From: Nectonema munidae
Taxonomy: Eukaryota; Nematomorpha; Nectonematoida; Nectonematidae
Direction of reading: 5' to 3'
DNA length: 64,000 nucleotides
Assembly: GCA_030549495.1 (NCBI GenBank)
Contig: JAUIRK010000316.1
Location: 38,596 to 102,595 of the forward strand
This document shows positions 22,207 to 34,200 of the stretch, one piece after another. Each line of letters starts with the position of its first letter. Position 1 is the first letter of the stretch. Both the position numbers and the translations under genes were made by a program. The notes under the pieces are model-generated. The model saw only the letters and a list, made by a program, of their open reading frames with translations, was not told where the DNA came from and did no database searches.

Positions 22207-22261
22207 ATGGATACTGTTGATTTTTCAACCAAGTCTCTCAAATTGAATAGCCATGAAGATG
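22207..22261 (+). CDS. RANGAP1: RANGAP1 exon 1 (start)
   Basis: ATG at 22207 opens MDTVDFSTKSLKLNSHED. The exon ends in phase 1 before GTAATT. STKSLKLNxxED matches the human GKSLKLNTAED region, but the 20 or so residues before it in vertebrates are absent. An in-frame upstream coding exon is not excluded. Confidence 0.85.
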
Positions 22262-25200
22262 GTAATTATTTTAAATTAATCTATAACATAAATCAAAGTT
22301 ATAAATTTTGTTTAAATTTTTCTTAAGATGGTTTATATTTAAACTTTATGTTTATAAAGGTAAAGGTACCATAGGGTGTTTTCATCGAGAATGCACTATT
22401 GCGCCGTTTGTATCGAACTATGAGGAAAGCAGGTTTGATGCGAGATCGAACCTTGATGCGTAATTATGTACGTATTCTATGCTTATGTATAAATTGCAAA
22501 TAACAAATGTGTAGCTCACATTTTATATATAATTACATTAAAATTATTTTATTTGAGACAATTGTATGAATTTGATTTTTTTATGCAAATATATTCCTTG
22601 AATTGTTGACTTAAATTGTAGATTTGAATATTTCAGCAGATACAGGGTACAATATATCATCAAAATGAAAAATGAGAAGTGCGAAGCCCAGCATAGGTTG
22701 TAGTGGCGTAAAGCCGGCCCTTAGCAGATATATTTAAAAACTTAATTTGTTTGATCAAATGTAAAAAAGAAGATGAAGTTTATTTGATAAATGAATGATC
22801 GAGTAAGATTATTTAGTGATTTCATAACAATTGTAAAAGTAATAATAATTTTTGAAAAATCGAGGATAATCAAAAGGCTAAAAGCCGCAGAGATGAAAAT
22901 CCTATGATATTTTATAGAATAAACACTCAACATTATTTTACAAAAATTAAATATAGAGAATATGTACAAATAAATACAATAGTAACTAGGAAACAAAATA
23001 ATATTTATGTATTTATGATTTTTATTGATATTTTACCACAAAAACGATAAAGATACAAAAATTAAATAAGAGTATGTACTCTTTTAAATTCAACATCAAC
23101 AAGAAATTGAAGACAATAAGTTTTCAAATAAGTGAAAACTAGAAAAAAAAGAAAAAAATTTCACATTGAAGTATAATGGAAGCCTAATTAAAGAAAATCA
23201 TTCCAAAAATTATTGCTCTATTTTTCAAAAAAGTGTTTGGCCTATGGTGTTTATAATATGGAACTGGAAATTTTTTCGACGATCTAAAAAATATTGTGTA
23301 GATTCAGAGATGGACGAAAACCAGTTATTAAAAACTGAGGGAAGTGATTTATTACTAAACTAATATACAAACTTTGACACTTGTATAGAATATATATCAT
23401 TTAACTTCAACAGTTTATAATCGATAAAACAAGATGTTGTGTGACTTCTGTATTTTAAACTAGAAACTGTTCTTAAGAAAAGTTTTTTGAAATTTCTGTA
23501 TGTCTCCAATTTATTACACTGTGATAAAAATGTGGTAAAACTAAGAATTTATATAACATTAACTTTATATCAACTATGAATCCATTTTTAAATTAATATT
23601 CCATGTATATTATTCAATTTTATTTATAAATGATTTACATGATCGTTCCATGAACATTTTTCGTTAATAATTAGACCTAAAAAATTAGTTTAAATCACAA
23701 AACCAATACCTGTTTTAATTAAACTTAAACTGGCGAATACCTTTTTTATTTGAAAATACCAAAGCCTTAGAATAGGAAGAATTAGCTTTCAAAGAATTCA
23801 AATTGCACCAAATTAGAATCAAACTTATGTTTGAGCATATTTGATCTGACATTATTAACTTTACTATGCTCTTAATTTTTGAAAAAGGTAAGTTATGTCG
23901 TTATGGATCCTTGTGGTACTCCTGAACAAATTGATTTGATAGAAGATTTTGTACTGTTTTACACAAACAGATTGCTTTTTAGATGAAAAATATGATTTGA
24001 AAAAATTAATGTTGAGTTAGAAAAACCAAAATCTAAATTCGTATTTATATAGTAATTGTATTATTCTATATAGGAAAATATTTGTTTGAATATGATTTTT
24101 TGGTTCTAGGAGAATCTCTGATTGTGGTGATTCACTGATTATTATTTCTTCATTATTTGATCTAACCGCTAGCTTGCATTTATCTCTTCTCCACTAATGT
24201 GCAGTTCTTATTTTCTTCATCACTCTCTCTTACTCTATATACGTGCTCTAAAACCATAAAATAGCAAATTTAAAACTGCTTAATATGAAAATAAAAAAAT
24301 AATAGAATATATTATATTTATTTCTACTTTATATTTACTATTACTTTTTAATTTTTAAATCAATATAAACATAATTAAATTTACCCAAAACAGTCTTCAA
24401 TGTAATAGTTAGATATTGTTTGAAAAATATCATACAAGAAAAATTTTATTTCAAGATAAAATAGATGAAACATCAAATATTCTTCCATTTAATATTGAAA
24501 ATCCACTTCATATGCTTCGTTTGTTTGATTTGACAGTTGGATATCATGAGCATGACAAATAATTGAGGTTGTCTGGAAAGAAAAAGGGAAACATTTTTAT
24601 TTCGATGATAATCGTTTTGGATCCTTTCAATATTTTCTTCTCTCTCTTTTCTTTTGGCTTCGTTGCCCCCATTCCAGCAATACTTTGAATTTATTTCTTC
24701 TATCTCACACATATCTTTCATTAATTTTTCTTCTGAACTTATAAAAAAATTCAAAACTTCCCAAGCTGTTGTATTTTCAAAAGGAAGGTGAGATTTCATT
24801 CTAAAAAGTTGCAAACGGTTTATTTGAAAAGTAAAACGTGTTGTGAAACCCTTCACAATGATTGTTTGTTCTAATTGCTTTTCCTTGTACATTCCATATG
24901 TTTATATTGCAATTGCGAATCCAAGTAATTTCAAAATATTCAATAAAACTACCAATTTCAAGGGTTTCTAAAAATCTCTTCATTTTGTTAAATATATATT
25001 TCACCTAAAATTTTTGAGTCAATAAAAGTTTAAAGTAAACGTATAAAGTACTTCTGAAGGTGGCCAAAATGCAATTGCAAGTAACATCCTAATACAATGT
25101 CTGAATTTAGTTGATTTTGATTATTTGGACCCATACGCTAAGGATGCTAGCTTTCTGTAGACCGATTGACAGAAATGAAAATAACATCCCGAGTATGTGG

Positions 25201-28200
25201 CATTAACAAAAGACTAAAATGAATGTATTAAAAGAAACAAATTTAAATTAAAAGTAAATAAAAAAAAGTACTTTTTTTCCTGAAGAAATGATTCCTTTTT
25301 CAAAATCACCACAAATACTATAACTTGATCTTCCCGAATTATTTTTTCAGACTTTGGAAGATATTACTTAAAAAAATACATTTTAAAGATTTGAAGTAAA
25401 AAGAAAAAAGATTACTTATATGTTTCTTCTTTTTTATCATAAGCAAGAGCATAGAGTATGGGGATTTGAATATTGTTGTGAAAAGCATGCACTGTTACTA
25501 TTTGGTAAAAGTGCTTTGGAGATTTTTTAAATGTACCGTCAATGTAAAGAGTATTTATAGGATTGACTTGATTTATATGTTTTAGCACATTTCCATAAAA
25601 TACCAAAATCTTTTGTGTTCAATAATGGTATCTTGAAGAAAATTAGTTTGATTGGCAAACATATATTTTTCGGGTATTGTGAAAAAAAATCTTTTGGAGG
25701 GCATATTCTTTTTTTATTGAATCTAATTCTTCTTAAAGTCGTTCTTTTCTTTCCAATTTTTTCTCGTTCTTCAGAATTTAAAATTGGTAAGTTTTCTCTA
25801 CAATAATAAAGAAGTATTAAATATATTTGCTTTAAAATTTAGGTGTAAGACATTTTGTATTATCTTTTAGGAGTGTTATTATAAAATGTAAATAAAAATA
25901 TACTGATATATTTCACTTGTGGATTTTCTTGTTGTTAGCGCATCTGCTTTGATTTTTGTAGTAAATTTATTAACAGCTTCTGTAATGGGGTCATGACTAC
26001 GAGGAATGAACTTTAATGTTGAGGAATCACTTTTTGATAATATGATTCTCCTATAAAAGATATTTGTATTATAAAAATATTTGAAATTTATATTAAAAGT
26101 TTTTACCTGGGCATTTAGACTTTGTACAATAATAATGTACTGTAGTTTGAAATTCTTGTTTTTTAAAGTATTTGTAACCGTCTCTAAACATTTGATTTTC
26201 TCAAAGAAAAGTAAATGAAAACAAAGATATTGTATTGTACAGATACAAGAATAGAATAAGATGGACAGCTGTCTTAGTGATGCTATCTCACTAATCCTAT
26301 TATAAAGTCTGCAAGAAAATACTAAAGAAAGTAAATTCCAGATAATTACTTCCACATTTTATGGGGATACAAACTCGATTGTTTATCCATTTTCTTCATT
26401 ATATGACAGTTATTTGATTTCGTTTCATGCCTCACACCCTCAAACTCATACACTTCTTTCTCAGACGTTATCAATGCGCACATAGCGAGTGAGCATGTTA
26501 AAAGAATAACAAGCGTATATAGAGTAAGAGAGAGTGATGAGGAAAATAAGAACTGCACAGCCCATTTAAGACCAAATACTGAAAAAAAAATTTTACAAGA
26601 TTTTTTTATTTTTTTTATCATGTTTACTATTAATCTACTATTACTACATAAAAAAATAAATTTTTTTTTGTTATTAAAAAAAATCACTACAAATGTAGTG
26701 GTTGGACCTAAGTTAAGAAAAAAATGTAATCAAAAAAGTATCACTTTCCATCAAATCTTACTTCTTCATGTATCTCATTTGAAGGACCACTTCTCAATCT
26801 CTTTCTGTTTATTTGAGTTCCTTTCAATAAAACTTGAACAATAGATCTTCTAAAGTCTTTTTGAGGTAGATTTTGCTCTTTTATTATGTTATTCAATCTC
26901 CAACAAAAAACTAATCCAATATTTAGAGCATTTATCATCAGAGTCCAATACCATTTTTTACCTTTGATTGAAGGTCTCCAATCAGCAAGACTTCTATCCA
27001 AAATATCAACGCCACCCATACATGAGTTGTATGACTTGATCAAATTTGGTCTTTTTACACTCATTTTTTCTTTTGATTTTGATCTTCTGTTGACATAATT
27101 TATGGGATAAGCACCCTCAAAATTGCTACAAACAATGACAGTAGAATTATCTTACCATACTACGGTTTCCAACTCATTATTATTGAATGCTTCAAAATAA
27201 CCTCTGGGTTCTTTTTTGATATGGTTCAAATTAATTATAGAACATTCTTTTATTCTGTTTTTTCTCATTGTTGCTGTTGCTCTAAAACCTCTTTTTTTAA
27301 GATCTTTCAGTAATTGAAAAGAGGACAAAAAATTGTCAAAAAACACTTTGTGTTTTAAGGGATTTTCAACTATTTTGATGCAATCATCAACAACTTTCGT
27401 ACCTAACGGAATTTTTTCCTTACCAGTTTTACCTTGATAAATTGATACGTAAAAAGGAATACCAGATTTTCCAGATAAAACCCATAATTTATAACCGAAT
27501 CGAATCGGTTTGCCTTTGATGAATTGCTTACAGCTATGTCTACCAAAGTATGAAAGCATTGATTCATCTATTGATAAGCACTCTTCAAAAATACCAAAAC
27601 TAAGCAGTTTTTCATGGAGTAAATCGTATAACTTTTCAACTTTTGCCATCTTTTTACTAGAAAGGTTTGAGTTATCTGCAACATGAAGAAATGGCTTAAT
27701 TTCTAAAAATCTTCTGCGACTCATCACTTTATTGACTTATGATTTTTTTCTTCATTATCTAAATTATCATCTTATAAAAAACTTCAACTTCATCACAAGT
27801 TTCTTCGGGTATCTCTTCATTTTCAAAATTATCTTTATCGACATCCTCATCTTCACTAATATTTTTATCATTTGGTGGACCTGTAAGAATGACATCAATT
27901 TTTTTAAAATCAGAAGCCTCAATTTGATCAACTGCATCTTGTAGAAATAAAAATTTTCAATTTTATCATTCATTTTATTTTTGATCTAAAAAAATTTTTA
28001 TTTAGAAATTTTAGCATGTAGAGACCAACCACTACATTTGTAGTGGTAAAACAAAAGTTAAAAAAAATACCTAAATTTTTGAAATACAACTTTACAAAGT
28101 TATCAGATGTTTTTTTTATATCTTTTTAAAATATTTTTATTACGTTCAGGTTTTGAAGGAAAAACTAAAAATGGATGTTTTATGGATATAAACAGAATAA

Positions 28201-31200
28201 ATCAAAAAGAAAAAAAAATTAAGAATGAGAAAGTTAAATATTTAAAAAAATTGCAAAAATAGTGAAAAAAAATGAAAACTTTAATTTATAATTTTTTTAT
28301 AACGTTTTTTTTAAATTTTATTATAAAATTGTATAGTTTTAATTTTTTTATTAATTAAATATTTATCTATTTTATTGAGCACTACAAATGTAGTGGTTGG
28401 TACAATATGGGTTAGTGGAGAAGAGATAAATGCAAGCTAGAGAAGAATGAAGAAATAATCAGTGAATCACCACAATCAGAGATTCTCCAACTATCGATTT
28501 TTTCAAACACTTTTGATTTGGTATTAATTAAACTGATAGATCTATAATTATTATCAACTAAAGACCTATATCCTTTTTTGAAAACTGGAATCACTTTAGC
28601 TGACTTGAACGATCTTGGGTAAACACTGTACTCAATACATGAATTAAAGCAATAACTAAAAATTCCATAATATCGTGTATGATCAAACTTCTTTTGTATA
28701 CACACATGTTGTTAACATCAGAAGACTCTTTTGACTTAATGTCATTCAATGCAATGGGAATATAATTTCCATCAACCTTTTCAAAATGAAAAGAATAATT
28801 AATAAAAAATTCATGGATAAAAATATTTGCATTGAAATAGTCTGATACAAAGTTCTCATTCTTTTCAATTCTTCCATCAATTTTAAAGGAAAAATCATTT
28901 TCATTCTTAGATTTCATTATTTTATTATTTTTTTTACCACATATTCTTTAAATGCTCTTTACATTCAGAAAGTTTGAAATAGTAATCGTGTGCATTAATA
29001 ACAATGTTTCTATAAAAAAATATATTTATTGTATTTCCAGCATTCTTTTTCAACTTTTTATGATTATAATCGCGCTTTTTTTAATTAAGCACATCGTTTG
29101 TAATTCAGTAGTATATAGTAACTACTGAATATACTAACTAATATATGAACTATATAGTATATAGTTCGTTATATTAGGTTTGTTATTCAAATAAAAGCTC
29201 TTTTAGAAGTGAGAGGATTATTAAAGCTTTGTTATATGTAGAGTTTCATTATAACGAGGTTCGACTGTATTTTGAATTTTAACAAGTTCCAACGCCATTT
29301 TAAAAATTAGATTAAAAAATTTTATATTCTAAGAAGTCTGCAATACTAATAGCCGCCACACACACACACAAAGAACAAAAGGTTAACTTTTTCAAACTAA
29401 AAGTAAACATCCTTATATAAAGCATAGTTTTATCGTATATACATTATCCTTTCTAGGTTTTAAATATTTTTTTTAGTTCAAGAGATTGTTGCGGAAATTT
29501 CTGCAAAGCACATAACCCTTCAGAATTTAAAACTTTTCGATAATTCTCTCGGAATCAAAGCTTCAGAGGGGTTAGCTGATGCCTTGTCACGGTGTCCAAA
29601 TCTCAAGGTAATTTATCTACATATTTTATATAGCTATAAAACGTAAATATCTACACCTTACATGACATTTTTCAAAAGTTTTTTGGAAAAATACTTTATT
29701 TATTCACCTTTTTCTTTATGTGGAATCTTATTTGCAATGCAAAAGCCATATGAATTTATATGGAGGCACGAGTATCGTTGTCTAAATGTGTTTTTGATTT
29801 ACTGATGGTCGAACGTTCGAATCTCAGTATTCCTATTTTACTGATCGCATTTGGATATGAACGGCATAAATTGTACATTTTACAGAAATCTTCCTATAAA
29901 AAATACCATTTTTTGATTAAGACTTTTAAACATTATTAATATTATTTTACCTCATTGACGACGTTAAACAGTACCTTTATAGATACCTTATATAGCCTGT
30001 CATCTATATAGATATATAGATATATCTATACTGAGAATGTGTTCTTAAAATCAGTTAAAATACCAATTATATTTAGAAAGTGTTCTGATACACACAAAGT
30101 CCAAAAATATTTGCTGTTTAATAAAAAAAAAATTGTATTTAAAAAATTGTCGTATCCTGAGTTTTTTAGTTAATAATTTTTTGAAATTTTTTGTGTTGGG
30201 GCATTTTTCCTGGGGGCATTTTCTTCTACTTTTTAATTGGGGGCATTTTTTCTGCGCACTATATTCGATATGCAAATTTAATTAAAATATTTTCGCTGGA
30301 AGTATAGTATTTAAATTCACCAATTTTGTAAAAAAAAATATAAAGTAGTCTTATAAATTTAGGACTTTAGGTATGCGCTGAATACACTCTATTTTGAAGA
30401 ATTGCTTGAATATTTGTTCTCCTGTGGTATTTCTAGACCACTAATTTTGAAAATTGCAAGAAAAAAATTTCGCCCCCAATAATTTTGAGGATGTGCGCCC
30501 CTGATCTATATAGCCTTTTTGACCAAGGATAAAAATTTTTGAACAGGAATTAATGAAAAAATATTGATGAAATAGTATTATTACAATCTTTTTTTGATTA
30601 TACCAGAAATATATTATCATTATAACTTAAAGGTAAAGGTACCCCGGGGTGTTTTCATCGAGAAGGCACAATTGCGCCGCTTGTATCGAACTATGAGGAA
30701 AGCAGGCTTGAAGCGGAATCGAACCCAAGACCTTGAGTTATCGAATCCAGCATCTAACCAACCCTACTCACGCCCCAAGAATTGAGAGATCATCACTACT
30801 GAGTGAACAAACTTATCTCGAATTAACACCCACAAACAACAAAAATTTAACACAATATAAATTTTAACTTGTGCTCTTCACACTATGAATCAGTCGAAGT
30901 TTGAATTATCAAGAAATGGAAAAGCTCTTTATTAAATATATAGATTTAGAAAGGGCTTTTGATTCAGTTTCAAGGACCTTGCTTTGAGAGAAAAAATGTA
31001 AACAAAGGACTAGTCAGAGCTGTGATGAGTTTATATGAAAGCAAAGATACACGTGTCGAAATAGACAATTCAATCTCTAAAAGATTTGAAATAAAGATAG
31101 GTTTGCATCAAGGCGTTGTATTGAAAGATATAGTTAAGGAGGTTTTGAGCGAAATCTAGTAGCAAACTCTTCTAGAGTACTGGAAAACAAAATAGCTATT

Positions 31201-34200
31201 TGGAAAGAAACAAGGACTAAAAATAAACATGTGCAAAACTAAATGGATGAAAGTTTGTGATGATTCAAAAGCAGAATTTGTCGAGTCATGTATATATCCT
31301 TGGGGAGCTTGCGGTAAAAGTGTTAAAAGGAACTTAATTCTTTGTTTAACCCATTAAGTACCATAGAAATCAGACGATATCTAAAAAAACGCAGACGATT
31401 TATATTCAAAGTCATTGAAAAAAAGCAGACGAAGATGAAATTACTTATGTTCCCAAATGGGAACATTGGGACTTAATGGGTTAAGCCAGGCATGTCAAAC
31501 TCGGAGTCCTATGAGGGCCAAAGGAGTCAGTTTGTTCTCATGAGGGCCGCACTCCTACAATTATATTTAAAGTTGTTCAATAAAAATTATTGCAGAATAT
31601 TTTACTTTTAACTTAGAAACATGTTGGCCCACATGTATTTGAATGAACTACAAATGAAATGCACATAAATTACAATAGTTCAAAATAAACATTTATTAAT
31701 TATTCAAATACTTTACACGTTCTTGTCCCGAGGCTTGACACCTCTTGTTATTCACAATCTTTGCTATGTCTGGCTGAAATTTCTGTGCAGTGCGAACTTT
31801 TATAAGAGATGATAAGTGAAAATCAGTCAACCTAGTTCTCTGAGAAGTCTAAATCTACACTTATACATAAAATTATAATTAATAATACTGTAATCTGTGT
31901 GGGCCGCAAATCTGCTTGTAAGGGCCGCATGTTTGACATGGCTCGGTTAAGCTGTAATAAATGTGTGCATAAAAATGTACGCATATCAAAAGCAGTTTGT
32001 GCAAAGTCTCAAATTTCAAATGCAACACTTGCTTAAATGTTGAACCACTAAACTCAATTTAAGAAGAAAACATAGTTGTAGAAAATATAGAAATAGAGAA
32101 AGTTAATAAATTCTGTTATTTAGGAGAAGTTTTGAATTCATAAGTAGTGTTTTGTATAATGAATCTTTGAAATTGAGAGGTTATTTATACAAAAGCGGTG
32201 TTAGATCTAGTTTAGTGTATGGAAGTCAAAGAAACAGAAAAATAAAACTAAACACTACTGAAATGAGAAGTTGCGACTTTTAATGCAGACTCAAAAATTA
32301 ACAATGAAGAATTAAGAAAACTTGGCGATGTTTGAAAGGAATTTTCCTAATTGAAATACAAAGCCATTTTAAATAGAAATTGAAGTATCTAAAAGGTTTG
32401 GAAGAAATATTCCACAAACTTTAAATTTATATAAATGAACTATACCTAAGTACTAAGTTTTATTAACAAAAATTTTAAGTAAACTGTAAAACCATTGCCA
32501 ACTTAAATCTTGATAAAAAAAACTAAAACATTAAATAAAACGAATATCTAAGGATAAAGATGCTATATATTTGATTTCTAGAAGACTTGATTGAGCCCCG
32601 TCGCCCACTTCAAGTACGGTTGGGAGGGGAGGGGGGGGGGGTCAAAACTGATCAGGCGAGTTGGCATAACTTATCAAGGGGAGGGGGCCTAACTTATCAA
32701 GGGAAGTGGGCAAAACTTACCAAGGAGAGTGGGCAAAACTGATTTTAATGGGGCCGGGAATATAAGAAAATGTATACATTTATATATTTCAAAGGAGTTT
32801 CAGATGGGCAAAATAAATCCCAGGGGGCCTAGTACCCTTCTCCTTCTCCCCTTACTGACGGGCTTGATTTCTTTAATGATAAACATTTAAATCTTTAAAT
32901 TATAGAGTTCTTATATAGTTTTGTGCTATAAAAAATATTCGTCTCGCTTAAAAATGCATGGGCTCCTTTTCAAATGACTGGCTGCATTACTGCTTCTCAT
33001 CAAATATAGCTTAAATGTGCATTACTACAACATAGATGTGGACATGGTAATGAAAAAAAAGAGTTTAAATATTCATTCTAAGACTTAACCTTAAAACAAG
33101 TCTAATAAATACTATAAAAAAAGATATATAATTCAGAAAATTGAAAATTATGGGGGGTTTTTTTGCCCCCTTGAAATTACATGCCCCCTTCACCGGATGT
33201 ACCCCTCTGCCTTAAAAATGCCTCTATTTTACACTGCCATCTTTTTGTGACGACATATTGAATGCATTATGTTTGTAAGCTTACTTCATAATGAATGCTA
33301 ATTCATAATATGCTGGTCGCTTTAGACGAAGTAAAGAATATGCTAACATTTTAGAATTTGTACTTATCGAGTATTTTCACTGGTCGCTCCTTATCCGAAC
33401 TTCCTGTCGCGCTTAAAAACATCGCTACCTCCTTTCTCACATCTTCAACAAACCTGGTTCACTTGGACCTCAGTCATAACGCTTTTGGTCCTAATGGCAT
33501 GCGCTCTTTAGAGGCGCTACTCGAGAGCGAGCGCATTTTTACTCTCGAAACTCTTAACCTTGAAAATTGTGGCCTTGGAATACATGGAGCTAAGGTATGA
33601 GCCCTTTTCTATCAATAATTTTGTATTGAATGATTGTGATTTGACCTAGCATCGTTTCTGCTAAAAGAACTTTGTTATAGTTACCGTTACCTTGAATAAA
33701 AAGGTTCGTTACTTCGAAAACTTGAAATATTTACTAAAAACAAATATATTCCCCATAAGAAGATTGTGTATGAAAGAATATATAATCTAATTTTTAGCAT
33801 TAAAGTATCTCATTGTTATCTTTTTTCAATGATTTCAAGATGATTGAGTAACGATAACGTGAACTAGGGAATTTTGGAAAGGTAGAATAAGCAATTAGTT
33901 TTTAAGAGTATTTAATAGTTGTAACACTGGTTAGAGTCTAGCAAGTCTTTAAAATGTGACATTTCAAACGGACCAATAGAGCAATGGAATGAAAGTAGTA
34001 AAACAGTCTCTGAATATTTTTGAGCTGATTTTGTATTTATATACATTAAAATGCTTCTATATTGAACACGCTACTGCAAAGGTGTTCAAAATAGAGAGTT
34101 TATATATGTCCCAAGCAAGAGTTTATTATGATAATATACCATATGTATAATTATAGTGATTAATTAGAATATTCGGTAAACGCGAGTATAAACTAGAGCA

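Larger units (their letters stand above)
24109..28488 (-). mobile_element. MULE transposon, interrupted by a piggyBac
   Basis: Left end GGAGAATCTCTGATTGTGGT...TAGCTTGCATTTATCTCTTC is found inverted at 28415-28488. The next part of the left repeat, GTGCAGTTCTTATTTTCTTC and CACTCTCTCTTACTCTATAT (24211-24243), is inverted at about 26514-26560. The two right-hand pieces are separated by the piggyBac at 26561-28411, so the right repeat, about 130 bases long, was split by that insertion. Flanks TATGATTTTTT and TATCGATTTTTT hint at a target duplication. Confidence 0.75.
30920..32420 (+). mobile_element. RTE-like LINE remnant with zinc-finger segment
   Basis: 30940-31155 gives KYIDLERAFDSVSRTLL, then VRAVMSLYESKDTRVEI and FEIKIGLHQGVVL (usually VGLHQGSxLSP). 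31205-31345 gives GLKINMCKTKWMKVCD and CIYPWGACGKSVKRN. After the two nested MITEs the frame resumes with CNKCVHK and VEPLNSI...VNKFCYLGE. The Cys/His cluster C-x2-C...C-x2-C-x-x-H before FCYLG is characteristic of this LINE group. Many stops are present; endonuclease and tail are missing. Confidence 0.7.
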
